Below are positions 22,779 through 33,240 of a stretch of DNA of 64,000 nucleotides, piece after piece (the stretch's first letter is position 1; each line of letters opens with the position of its first letter). Both the position numbers and the translations under genes were made by a program. The notes beneath the pieces are model-generated. The model saw only the letters and a program-made list of their open reading frames with translations, made no database searches and was not told where the DNA came from. The DNA comes from Lathyrus oleraceus (Eukaryota; Streptophyta; Magnoliopsida; Fabales; Fabaceae), in the NCBI RefSeq assembly GCF_024323335.1, contig NC_066584.1, positions 432,165,408 to 432,229,407 on the forward strand, read 5' to 3'.

Positions 22779-24944
22779 TGTACCACCCCTTTTTCTACCC
22801 CAAATTATTTTGCATATAATCAGAGTAAATAAGCACGCATATAAAGAAAAGGGCATCACATCGACGTTTTCGAAACTTAAAACTTTCAAAAACCAACAAT
22901 ACACCTGGTCATTCAAAATAACACATTTCACTCAACATGAATATTCAAGCAATATGCGTTCGCAGCAGAAAATAAAGAATACTCATGTAATTCATAATAT
23001 GATCCATGTCCCATACCATGATCATCTCTCAATAATCACTTCAAATTCAGATAAAACAATTAATGACATAAAGCATATCAAAATAAGATATGAGTTCAAT
23101 ACCACTAATCTACCCAGTGTTGACCAGAGCATTAACTCATTACCTAATTTCAAACTAAATACGGAAACTCTCCAGCTATTCTTGAGCGAGCTACCGTCCA
23201 CCTACTCCAGCAATACTACTTTGTAGTATCTGCACGATACCCATGTAAAGGTAACATTCAAACAGAAAGGGTGAGAATTCCAATCATTATGAAATAGCAT
23301 AATAAGGCACAATGAATTAAAACAATAAATTAAGAATTCATCACACTTGGTATAATCACGTCAATGATATTAACCAACAATCATCTCACATATTTCAAAC
23401 ATGCATCGCATCCCCATCAACACACGCATTCAATGATCACATAACTATAGACGACTCAATGCAAGACAATGTGACTCTATGCATGTGGTACCTCAATGTG
23501 AACTCCAAGTTTCACCGCTTTCCGATTCAATATCTAGAATTCAAGCCACGCTTCCGATCCGGACAAGACCAAAGCCCTACGTATGTTTCCAATAAAGGAT
23601 CACCGCTTAATACTACGCTTAATCCCAATTAAGGATTAACGTCTGCTACGTCTGTTTCCAATGAAGGATCACCGCTTAATACTACGCCTAATCCCAATTA
23701 AGGATTAAGGTCTGCTACGTCTGTTTCCAATGAAGGATCACCGCTTAACCACTTCCACAATGAAGCCAACCATTCTATGAATGAATGCACACATACCAAC
23801 ACATATGCAATTAAGACCATCTATATACCGTCTTAACATCCCACATATCACCATGACTCACAATTGGTACATATACACATTCATCACAACACATCAATTA
23901 CGATTACATATACACATCCATAACCATAAATCATTCACAATTCAATAATGGTATACATACACATTCATGCAATATATTATTCACCAATATAGGCCAATCA
24001 TCAAATATGTACACATAGATCTCATTCCAAAACGCACACAACATTTAAGTATCAATTTTTCACTTTTCAAACAGTGTTAGTCGGTTAACGCCCTGGGTTA
24101 ATCGGTTAACGCAAAATAGAATGCGCTTCTTGGCAATTTTTAACAGTGTTAACCGGTTAACGCCCTGGGTTTACCGGTTAACGCAAGACAGAATGTAATT
24201 TTTTCAATATCGTAACAGTGTTAACCGGTTAACGCCCTGGGTTAACCGGTTAACGCAAAACAGAAAGTTGTTCCTGCGCTAACACGAAAACAAAATGCAG
24301 ATTTCCCCGCATTTTTCATCGTTGGAGGACTTCCGGACCTCCGATTTCGATTCCGTAAAAAGCTATACGTTCAAAAAATCATGACTCATCCAATTATATA
24401 TTCATTCACAGTTTTAGCATAATTTAATCATCACAATTCAAGAGTATTTATCAATACCTAATAATTCCAAAACCATGCCAATTAAGGATTTCAACCTAAA
24501 TCATGTTCCTACCCATTGACCCAATTATACCAACCCATAATAATAAGGATTTCCCCCCTTACCTTGTCAATTTGATGGAAACCTTGACTCCTCTTTACTT
24601 TTCCTCTCCTCTTTCTCTATTGCTTTCAGTGCTCAAGTGAGTTATAATTCTCACTTCCTTCACTCTTACTATTTATAATAGTATTCTAGTTGGGCTTAAA
24701 TCATCTAATTTAATCACTAGGCCCAATGATACCTAATATTTAAATACCTCTATTTAAATTTAAATAATTAACCACTCACTATGCAACCAATTTAATTAAT
24801 TAATTCTATTATTTAATTATTTCTCATATCCACTAGATAATGAATTAATACACCAATTAATTAATTAACACTCCACATAATTAAATTAAATTATAATAAT
24901 AATAGTATAATAATTCAATACTAAAAAACAAATGGACTGTTACA
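22779..24944 (-). repeat. 5' LTR of the Tekay element
   Basis: It runs on the plus strand from TGTACCACCC to GGACTGTTACA and matches 16081-18250. The second position of the AAC motif in the outer end has changed (TGTAACACC versus TGTACCACC). It repeats the 69-bp array, palindromes and TATA box (24669-24677) of the other copy; small indels include the loss of an ACAT-type four bases near 23121. Confidence 0.95.
24072..24265. repeat. Palindrome array in Tekay 5' LTR
   Basis: This is the partner of the array at 17376-17572. Several palindromes have decayed (GTTAGTCGGTTAAC, GTTTACCGGTTAAC), while the last pair stays perfect. Confidence 0.9.
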
Positions 24945-25943
24945 GGATCAACTTCAATACCCTTCTTGTTGACAATAATGCCCAACAACTTACCAGAACG
25001 AACACCAAAAGTACATTTATTGGGATTCAAGCGGAGTTTATACTTCCTCAAACGCTGTAATAGCTTCAACAAATGCTCAACATGTTCCTCTTCATCAATA
25101 GATTTCGCAATCATGTAATCGATATAAACTTCGATCTCTTTATGCATCATATCATGAAAAAGAGTAGTCATTGCTCTTTGGTAAGTTTCACCAGCATTCT
25201 TTAAACCGAAAGGCGTCACTCTATAACAGAATGTTCCCCAAGGTGTAATAAATGTGGTCTTCTCCATATCTTCGGGTGCCATTTTGATCCGATTATATTC
25301 GGAAAATCCGTCCACAAACGAAAAGACTTTGAAATTAGCTGTATTGTCCACTAACATATCAATGTGTGACAGAGGGAAATCATCTTTCGGATTGGCTTTG
25401 TTCAAATCTCTATAAGTGACACACTTACGGACTTTTCCATCCTTCTTTGGAACAGGCACAATATTGGCCACCCACTACGGATATTCAGCAGTTACAAGGA
25501 AACCGATATCAATATGCTTTTGCACTTTTTCTTCAATCTTCACTGCCATATCAGGGTGAGTTCTCCTCAACTTCTTCTTGACTGGAGGGCACTCTGGCTT
25601 CAACGAAAATCTATGCTCCACTATCTCAGAATCCAACCCAGGCATGTCCTGATAGGACCAAGCAAACACATCTGAATATTCTCGGAGAAGATCAATCAAC
25701 CCCTTCTTCACTTCAGGACACAGTCGAGATCCAATCTTGACTTCCTTCACATCATCCTCGGAACCCAAGTTGACTAACTCAATCTGCTCTTCGAATTGCT
25801 GAATGGCTTTTTCCTCGTGCTCAAAAAGACGAGACAATTCGTCATTCACTTCTTCATCACTTTCCTCCTCAACCTCAAACACAGGGAATTCAAAATTTGG
25901 AGAAGGAGAAGGATCATTGTATTCAATGGGGTTAGAAACCAAC
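24945..25943 (-). pseudogene. Ogre1 reverse transcriptase
   Basis: After the predicted splice acceptor the frame has an acidic linker (FEVEEESDEEVNDELSRLFEHEEK), then EYSDVFAWSYQDMPGLD and PPVKKKLRRTHPDMAVKI. RT follows: ANIVPVPKKDGKVR, FSFVDGFSEYNRIKM, PFGLKNAGETYQRAM. Two disabling changes are seen. A TAG at 25475-25477 lies at the start of the RT core, and the catalytic motif reads YIDYM instead of Y-V/I-DDM (about 25128-25142), so one essential Asp is lost. The Tekay element then cuts the frame at the Asp-Pro codons that form its GGATC duplication. The apparent extension of the ORF to 24881 is Tekay LTR sequence. Confidence 0.92.
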
Positions 25944-26194
25944 CTGCATAATGATTTGATATTTTGATTTTAGAGAAGTGAATTTGTGACCAAATATTAT
26001 GCAGATGGACAATTATATTATTTATTTATGTTTTTTGTGATTACCATTTTCAGAATAAAGCAAAAACAAAACATCATAGATGTGGATGAATAGAATTATA
26101 TTTTATTAATGATCAAATTGAAAATGCTTAAACAATGTTGCTTCTCCCTTAGGCATAGGAGAAGGATTTTCAAAAAACAAATAAAATCAATTAC
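25944..26194 (-). other. Predicted spliceosomal intron between Ogre1 protease and RT
   Basis: On the minus strand a GTAATT donor at 26194 and an ATTATGCAG acceptor ending at 25944 bound a 251-bp AT-rich, stop-rich segment. Removing it joins the protease frame (last codons ...HRS, then a split AA|G codon) in frame to the RT frame. This agrees with published knowledge that Ogre elements contain an intron at this place, spliced only in part so that gag-pro and gag-pol can both be made. The donor and acceptor are read from sequence; splicing itself is not shown. Confidence 0.8.
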
Positions 26195-27609
26195 TTAGAT
26201 CGATGCATAATAATAGGAATATCGACAACAGTCCAATTGTTGCAAGCTTTTCCATGTGTCACAAAATTGGTGCAGTCTTCCTCTTCGTCATCCTCTAGCA
26301 CAGCAACTAAGTGTTGTTCATTGCCATGAATGAACCCTCCACTACGGAAGTTGAGTTTCACATCATCAGATCTAACAGCTGACGAACCTTGCTGGAAACC
26401 CAAACCGATCCTGTTCTTGTTATCGGAGACCTCTACCATTTTCCCCCATTGATCAACATTTCCATCTTCGACAATCTTTCTTGCATATTTGAATGAGGAC
26501 ATAGGTGCCCCAACTCTCTTTTCAACAACAATAGATAAGGCTTGGAACGGATTTCTAACCCCATCCTCAGCTTCAACATAAGATAAAGATGACAGGTGGC
26601 TGACTAACAGTGCCTTCTCCCCGCCAACAATGACTAACTTCCCATTCTTAAAAAACTTGAGCTTCTGATGCAACATGGAGGTAACAACTCATGCCTCGTG
26701 GATCCATGGCCTTCCCAACAGACAACTGTAGGCCGGGTGGATATCCATTACTTGAAAAGTAACCTGGAAGTCACTTGGACCTATCTTCACCGAAAAGTCC
26801 ACTTCACCAACCACCATCTTGCGTGAACCGTCAAAAGCCTTGACGAGCACGCTGTTATATCTCATAGGCCCTCCTTGGTATGACAGCTTCGACAATGTTG
26901 ACTTCGGCAACACATTCAACGAATATCCGGTGTCAACTAGCATATTTGACAAAGCGTCATCTTTGCAATTCATGGAGATATGCAAAGCCAAGTTATGATT
27001 CCTACCCTCCTCGGGGAGTTCTTCATCACAAAAATTGAGATTATTGTAGGATGTAATGTTAGATACAATATGATCAAATTGATCCACCGTAACATCATGT
27101 TCCACATACGCTTTCTTAAGAACTTTCTGCAATGCTTCTCTGTGCGCTTCTGAGTTCATCAACATAGATAATACTGAAATCTTTGAGGGGGTTTGGAGCA
27201 ACTGCTCCACCATATTGAACTCACTCTTCTCAATCAGCCTGAGTACCTCATCATCGTCATTAGGCTTCAAGCTGCTAGATTCACCAGACTGACACCTTGG
27301 AGCACTAACTGATTCCACAACAGGCACCTCCACCTTCTTACTGACAGTCGAATCGTCCATGTTCTTTGGGAACACCGGCCCAAACACACAACCACTACGG
27401 GTCACCTTAGTAACATCAGCAATGCTCATGACAAAACTGGTCATAGGCCAAGGAACCTCTTGACCGTATTTCACCATAGTTGCATTATACTGATAAGGAA
27501 CAGCTTTATTGGATGCGTACGGGACTGAACCCGCCAACCGTATAACCAACGACGATACCGATCTCTTGTTGACATTATTACTGTTGTTGCTATCATACTG
27601 AATAACCAC
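26191..27609 (-). pseudogene. Ogre1 protease region and C-terminal linker
   Basis: Two open parts (26689-27609 and 26191-26676) lie in one frame, separated by a stop just before 26686. The aspartic protease shows NMLVDTGYSLNVLPKS (the usual second Ser after DTG is Tyr here) and ends with YSCLLGRPWIHEA, the flap and C-terminal signature of Ogre-type proteases. The downstream part has GAPMSSFKYARKIVEDG and a glycine-rich NRIGLGFQQG segment resembling a weak G-patch-like motif. The TAA at the end of the second part lies within the predicted intron, so the spliced transcript would bypass it. Confidence 0.85.
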
Positions 27610-27612
27610 TCT

Positions 27613-28365
27613 CTAAGGATTCTTGAAAACTGGTACTATAACATTGACATCGTCATCTAGGTGACGGGACTGAACAATCTGAATCAAACCTTCATCTATC
27701 AACCTTTGGATGTCCCTCTTCACAACCATACATCCTCTAGGATTGACACTGCAGATAGCATAACCATCATGATCATGCTCATAATCACTAACCAAGAAAA
27801 TATCCTTGTGCATCCTCACCAAGGACCTCCTAATGAAGCGTACATTTAATACCTTGAACTCGCCTGGACAACCGTCCACCATATTAACAAAAGAATTTCC
27901 ATGGGCAGGCAGTGGATTAGCTTTAACATTTAGCGCACGGTCCTCAAAGGACACCATTCCACTCTTAACCAGCTTCTGAACTTCATATTTGAGTGAGTAA
28001 CAGTTCTCTATGTCATGTCCGGGAGCTCCTTGATGGAAAGCACAACGGAGTTCTGGTTTGTACCACTAGGGAAGTGGTTCAGGTGTTTGCGGAGGATTTC
28101 TTGGTTGTAGTAGGTTCTTGAGAACCAAAGAGGGATATAATTCTGCATATGTCATCGAAATTGGGTCGAAAGAGACCTTCTTCCTCTTAAAAGTTTGTTG
28201 CTGATGATTGTCGGTATTGTCGTTGTTGTAGGTGTTTGTTCGTTGTTGAGGTTGTTGTTGTTGATGTTGTTGTTACTGAACTGGTGCTGATTGATTTGTA
28301 GAAAACACATGAATAACTAAAGATACTTGATGATGATGTTGACAGGGTGGTTGATTTCTTCTTAT
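27613..28365 (-). pseudogene. Ogre1 gag, C-terminal part with CHHC-type knuckle
   Basis: The frame downstream of the capsid holds a Gln/Asn-rich stretch encoded by a GTT-type microsatellite (about 28198-28280), then a block of the type KVSFDPISMTYAELYPSLV. Next comes a zinc-knuckle-like motif CAFHQGAPGHDIENC with spacing C-x2-H-x5-H-x4-C, then YEVQKLVKSGM and the open part 27613-27957. At least three stops occur before the open part (near 28363, 28265 and 28067), and a TAG at 27613-27615 cuts it from the protease. It would bind RNA in the particle. Confidence 0.8.
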
Positions 28366-29301
28366 CTAAGGCCTCATTTGCCTCCCAATTGAAACTGCAT
28401 TGGTCTCGTTCTCTTTCTTCTTGCTGAAACTGTTCCCATACCTCTTGTTGGATGACACCTCCTCTCTAGACAACCGTCCTTCTCGAACACCTTCTTCTAG
28501 CCTCATCCCCATGTTTACCATTTTGGTAAAGTCACCGGGGGCACTGGCAATCATCCGCTCATAATAAAATGAGCTCAGGGTCTTGAGGAAGATCTTAGTC
28601 ATCTCCTCTTCCTCTAAAGGAGGGGTAATCTGAGCATACTCCTTGAATGTCTCCTTGGCCTTCTGAGACAATGATCTCAACTGATCCCTATCGGGAGCCA
28701 TATCAACATTATATTTATACTGCTTCACAAATGATTCGCCCAAATCGTTGAACGTGTGGATGCTCGCACTATCCAACCCCATGTACCACCTCAGAGCGGC
28801 ACCGGTCAGACTGTCTTGAAAATAATGGATCAACAATTGATCATTATCGGTTTGAGTATACATCTTTCTAGCATACATCACCAAGTGGCTGAGTGAACAT
28901 GTATTCCCATTGTATTTTTCAAAGTCAGGAACTTTGAATTTCACCCGAATCTTTACATTTGGAACCAAACATAGTTCCGCAACACTCTTCCCAAACAAGT
29001 CTTTACCCCTCAAAGTTTTCAATTCCTAACGCAGCTCAAGAAATTGATCTTTCATCTCATCCATATTCTCATACACATCCGAGCCCTCAGACGGCTCGAA
29101 GTGATAGATGATGTCTTCTACACGAGGCAGGGTATGCACAACAGGCGGCGACAAAGACATGATCGGGCTAGATGCCGACATAGAAGCAAATGTAGGCGCA
29201 AAACCTTCGGACACAAATTTTGGAGGCATTCCCCACGGGAATCCGACAGGCATGTTGGGTGCGAAGTGAGAAGCAGTTGTGAGAATGGTAGAGGTATCCA
29301 C
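28366..29301 (-). pseudogene. Ogre1 gag capsid core
   Basis: Two open parts are split by a TAG at 29026-29028. The second has KTLRGKDLFGKSVAELCLVPNV, KFKVPDFEKYNGNTC, LTGAALRWYMGLD and a DQLRSLSQKAKETFKEYAQ block, which is the retrotransposon gag family core, and ends in MRLEEGVREGRLSREE. The first part is low-complexity and Pro/Ser rich. The stop occurs in a position where related Gag proteins have Gln or Lys (QFLELR*ELKTLR), so it looks like a single point mutation. Confidence 0.88.
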
Positions 29302-29319
29302 CTCTGAAATGACGGTCCT

Positions 29320-29592
29320 CTAAGGAAGAGGAGTTGCAGGCGTTGGAGAAGAATGGCTCTGAGCAGCTAATACTGACTCCATCATGGCAGTCAGGCGGGC
29401 GATCTCCTCTTTCAAGTCTCTATTCTCTTGCTCAAGATGTTCCATGATTCTGGAGTGATTGGCGCGAGTATTGTATCGATGAGTCAGCTTGGCTGAAGCA
29501 CAGAAGAAACACCAATAAGACATCTGGCGAAAGGGAAACCTGCTTATGCAAATGATGCATGAAGTGCAATGCTTGATTATTTTTATTTTCAA
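29320..29592 (-). pseudogene. Ogre1 gag N-terminus (coiled coil)
   Basis: From the ATG at 29443-29445 the frame reads MEHLEQENRDLKEEIARLTAM, a short coiled coil typical of Ogre Gag starts. The real start may lie further up, at the THRYNTRANHSR block. It ends at a TAG (29320-29322), after which the same frame continues into the capsid region, so this is one gag broken by two stops. The first 40 codons of the open frame look like leader sequence and not protein. Confidence 0.75.
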
Positions 29593-29815
29593 GGAACTTA
29601 CTATATTATTTGCAAAATCATACTTTTAACAATAATTGCAGTAATTTGATATGGCCATAAAAATCTCTTTTATTTATATAATTGGAAGGATTACACTGAC
29701 TGTAATTTCAGAAACCAAATGAAAAATACAAGAGAAAAGGAGACTAGTCATCTTAAGGATCCCTAGCAACAATGTCAGAAGATCTGGCTATAGGCGCGTA
29801 CTTCCTTCGAATGCG

Positions 29816-31259
29816 TCAGATCTCGGTCACAAAAGAAGCCTTCATCTGAGTCTTCTCGAGGACAAGCTGATCAACAATCTTATTCCAAGCAACGGAAGGC
29901 TGAGGCATACTAGAGGAAGATGAAACCTCCAAATCTCTCTGTCTCTTTGTCACTCGGTCTTTAAGTAGCTCAATAAGTGCATCTTTGTCCTTAGACTCAA
30001 GCTGCAACTCTTCATGCTTTCTGCTCAAAGCATGGAGACACTCTTCCCACATATCTTTCTCTTGTTTCATCTTGGCGAGTGCGTCTTCCAACTCCTCTAC
30101 ATCTTGGTTAGGGAGAGTTAATGGCTCAACCACAACCATAGACATAGGTCTCTCACAAGGATAAGGCATCTTCAACTCCATAGCTCTCTTCTTCACCCAA
30201 AGAGTGTAAGCTTCCAAAGTTACACAATTGCACGGACCAAGCTCGGATCTTTCTTTCCTACGTACATTATGCCAAGCATGCACAATCTTCTGAGTCAAAT
30301 GTTGGGGATCTTTACCCTCTTGATAGAAAAGACCTTCTAAGAAAGTGTTATTAGGTTTGTTTCTCAAGGGGAACCCAAGTTGACGACGAGCCAAATCAGG
30401 GTTGTAGTTAATTCCTCCTTGCGTACCAATGAGAGGCACATTAGAGAATTCACCACAACAATCAATAATCTCCAAACATCTCAAAGAAGGATCATACCAA
30501 ACTATATCATCATTAGTGAGAGACATAAGTCTCCGAGACCACCGTAGACATTGTTTGTTCTCCACAAAAGCAGGTGTCTGAGGCAAGTGAGAAATAAACC
30601 ACTTGTACAGAAGAGGAATGCAACAGACAATAGTTTCACCACCTTTAAAATTCCTTAGATGCAAAGAAAAGTACATATCTCCTAACAGAGTAGGCACAAG
30701 ATTCCCAATCAAGAAAAATCTGATGGCGTTAACATTAACAAAACCGTCAATGTTAGGGAACAAAGCTAATCCCATAGATGAGCAACACAAAGATAGCTTC
30801 AAAAGCGTCCACACTACCGGCTTGAGCAAAGGCAGTAGCTTCCTTGATGAGGAAATCAGAAGGCAACCCAAATAATCCTCCTTTCTTCACCCAATGAGCC
30901 TCTATCTCAAACTTCTTCAAGTGAAGAGCTTCGGCGATAAGATGAGATCTGGGAATCTCTTCCAATCCGCTAAAAGTCACTTTGCTAGAAACATGTATTC
31001 CCAAAAGATGGGCATACTCCTCCAACGTAGGCACAAACTGATAATATGGAAAAGTGAAGCAATGGTAGAGGGGGTCATAGAACTGCACTAATACACTCAA
31101 AAGTCCTTCAAACACATCAGCAGACAAGATAGCCAGAAGCTTCCCATGACGTTGTTTGAAGTCCAAGGAATCTAATACAAAAGATGCTAGCTTCCTTAAC
31201 TCTTTCAAGTCGGGACATTTGAAACTGTACTTCTTAGTGTTCCTTCGTCCACAATCCAT
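29816..31259 (-). pseudogene. Ogre1 ORF1 (DUF7745-like protein with C-terminal coiled coil)
   Basis: The first part (31259 to about 30780) starts MDCGRRNTKKYSFKCPDLKE and includes QFYDPLYHCFTFPYYQFVPTLEEYAHLLGI. The second (to the TGA at 29816-29818) starts after a frameshift near 30780 and includes FPNIDGFVNVNAIRFFL, a DMYFSLHLRN block and CCIPLLYKWFISHLP. The last 100 residues form a heptad-rich coiled coil. This is the extra ORF that Ogre elements carry upstream of gag; its function is unknown. From memory, the globular part matches proteins labelled DUF7745 in legumes. One frameshift is the only lesion I see, so ORF1 has decayed less than gag-pol. Confidence 0.85.
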
Positions 31260-32065
31260 GGTCTAAAAATATTTGCAAATAACACCTCGGTTCCTTGAAA
31301 TTTTTTTATGTGATGAATGATTTTATGATGCACATGAATGCATGAATGCAACAATCACAAATACGGGATCACACACAAGGGAAACAAACAAAGGTCAAGG
31401 GATGAATCAAGTTATTGTCAAGATCAATCATCCATTTTAGTGGATTATGGTTTACACCTTATCAACACCCAAGTTCCATTGATATTGACAAGACTTGATT
31501 GGATCAACCAAGAATCAAGGGTTTGTTGTAAGTCACGAGCATGGAGTCTGGGTAAGAATCATCCCAAAGGAGTGAACTAAGGATAAAACATGTAGATCAT
31601 GTTCTAAAAAGTTCCCAGAGTCTTAATTCCATCTATCGGATATTACAGGTTAGGATGACTGACTCATCAACCCATAATATTCTCAAGAGAAACTCGTCTG
31701 AGTGTAGTATCACGTAACAACTGTTATCAAGTCTACACTTGAACAGTCTCCGCACTACATTCTAAATAAGCCAAGAGGGGTTAAATGTTCTACGGTCCTC
31801 AGCTTCTCGGACCCTAAATTAGAGATAGTAATGCCTAAACACAAATACTTGTGTGACATTCCCAAATCCAAAAGGGTCTCCACTGAGTAGATGGGTCTCA
31901 AGCCAACTTATTAGAGACTACTCCACACAAGTCGAACATGACTATACCATCCTCCTATCTTAATTGCACTCAAGTTCAGGTTAGAACTTATCTCACCAAA
32001 TATACATACATCAAATATACAATTATATACACACAAAAAAGTAGGCTAAACCCACTGGAGACTAC
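31260..32065 (-). other. Ogre1 leader between primer site and ORF1
   Basis: This is 806 bp of non-coding sequence between the primer-binding site and the ORF1 start. It shows no strong repeat and no recognisable protein; the small open frames are shadows. Confidence 0.6.
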
Positions 32066-32083
32066 TCCCCAGCAGAGACGCCA
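32066..32083 (-). other. Primer-binding site of Ogre1 (tRNA-Arg type)
   Basis: Minus-strand TGGCGTCTCTGCTGGGGA lies nine bases after the end of the 5' LTR (32093). It is the tRNA-Arg-type site known for Ogre and differs from the Ogre2 site (52062-52079) at one base. Confidence 0.85.
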
Positions 32084-32092
32084 CTTAATTTC

Positions 32093-32133
32093 TGCAGCGG
32101 TAAATTCATGATCATCAAGTTATGGATAATCTA
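32093..32133 (-). repeat. Inner end of Ogre1 5' LTR
   Basis: These 41 bases, TGCAGCGGTAAATTCATGATC onward, match 3468-3508 of the other LTR. The remainder was separated by the copia element at 32134-40812 and resumes at 40818. The ATCTA at 32129-32133 is the left target duplication of that copia element (AGCTA on the right, one mismatch). Confidence 0.88.
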
Positions 32134-33173
32134 TGTTGGTTCTAAGTGTTGGCAGCAATTTTGGTAAAACAAAGAGTGTTCACAAGATGTTACATATGAT
32201 GTCTTAACATAAGATGTCTTGTACCTGCTGGAGGTTTAAAATATAATTATGCAGGATTGTTTCAGGATGTCATACCCGATGTCATGACATCTAATTGAAT
32301 GTATCTACTGGATATTTAAAATGGAATTATGCAGGATTGTTCCAGTATGTCAGACCCGATGTCATGACATCTGTTCACAGAACATTCAGTCTGAATGTTA
32401 CGTGTTACGTGATTGCGCTTTTAATGGCAATCTATGTTTGACTGATGAGTTAATTGCAAACGCAATGAATCAATGATTACATCGTGGTTTAACTTATTTT
32501 CCAAAGAGATCTAACCAACTGTCATAAGAAGATTTGAATGGAAAATAGTATTAGGGTTTTATGATGTCCAAGCCCAGCTGAAAGCTTCTATAAAAAGGAC
32601 ATAGAAAACCTGATTTGATACACAAGAAATACATAGCGAAATATTAAGAGAGAATAAGGGTGTAAGTCTTGTGTGGTCGTGTGACTTGTAAGCCATTCAA
32701 TTCATCCATAGATGATTGAATTGGTCTGATTTTTGAGTTGTAATTTGTCACTCACAGCTTTTAAGCATGAGTGTGTGTCTACTTGATTGAAGCTGCTAAG
32801 TAAGATCAAGTGTGTGTCTTTGAAGAGTGTCTTTGTTTCATCAGTAATTCTTGTTTAATATCACTGGTGTGATTGAGGGAAAGTGAGATGGGATCTCATA
32901 TCTAAGAGTTCTTAGGTAGAAGTCATACGGGTAGCGATTAGGTGAAAAAGACTGTAACTTGTGTTGTTTACTGAGAGTCTTTGAACTGATTCTATTTAGT
33001 GGATTTCCTTCCTGGCTTGGTAGCCCCCAGACGTAGGTGAGTTGCACCGAACTGGGTTAACAATTGTTTGTGTCTCTTGCATTACTATTCTTTATCTTTA
33101 TCCTGTTTGTATTGTTCAGATATTAGTGTCGTGTCATTACCTTCGACATCTCATATCTGATACCAGAATTTCA
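32134..33173 (+). repeat. 5' LTR of SIRE-A
   Basis: It starts TGTTGGTTCTAAGTG and ends CCAGAATTTCA. It contains a TATA box (32588-32598) and two copies of a segment ending in CCCGATGTCATGACATCT, each with the 14-bp palindrome GATGTCATGACATC. It matches 39774-40812 throughout. Confidence 0.95.
32588..32598 (+). promoter_or_regulatory. TATA box of SIRE-A 5' LTR
   Basis: CTATAAAAAGG, followed about 50 bp later by leader-like sequence. The identical word is in the 3' LTR at 40227-40237. Confidence 0.65.
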
Positions 33174-33175
33174 AT

Positions 33176-33187
33176 TGGTATCAGAGC
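33176..33187 (+). other. Primer-binding site of SIRE-A (initiator tRNA-Met)
   Basis: TGGTATCAGAGC lies two bases after the end of the 5' LTR and is complementary to the 3' end of initiator tRNA-Met. Confidence 0.9.
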
Positions 33188-33240
33188 AGGCATCCTGCTC
33201 TGGTTCTGGGTGAGATCTAGGGACGATACTTTCTGGTACA

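Larger units (their letters stand above)
16081..24944 (-). mobile_element. Tekay/Del-type chromovirus (Ty3/gypsy), nearly intact
   Basis: This 8864-bp element has two LTRs of about 2.17 kb, an initiator-Met-type primer site, a polypurine tract and one gag-pol frame. It is flanked by the perfect 5-bp duplication GGATC (16076-16080 and 24945-24949), sitting in the RT/RNase H junction of Ogre1. The integrase is followed by a chromodomain-like tail, which places it among chromoviruses; gag with CCHC knuckles and the overall layout fit Tekay. I see only two coding lesions, a frameshift in the nucleocapsid region and one stop in RT. I counted about seven differences in the first 500 bp of the two LTRs, so roughly 98-99 per cent identity there. 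Confidence 0.92.
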
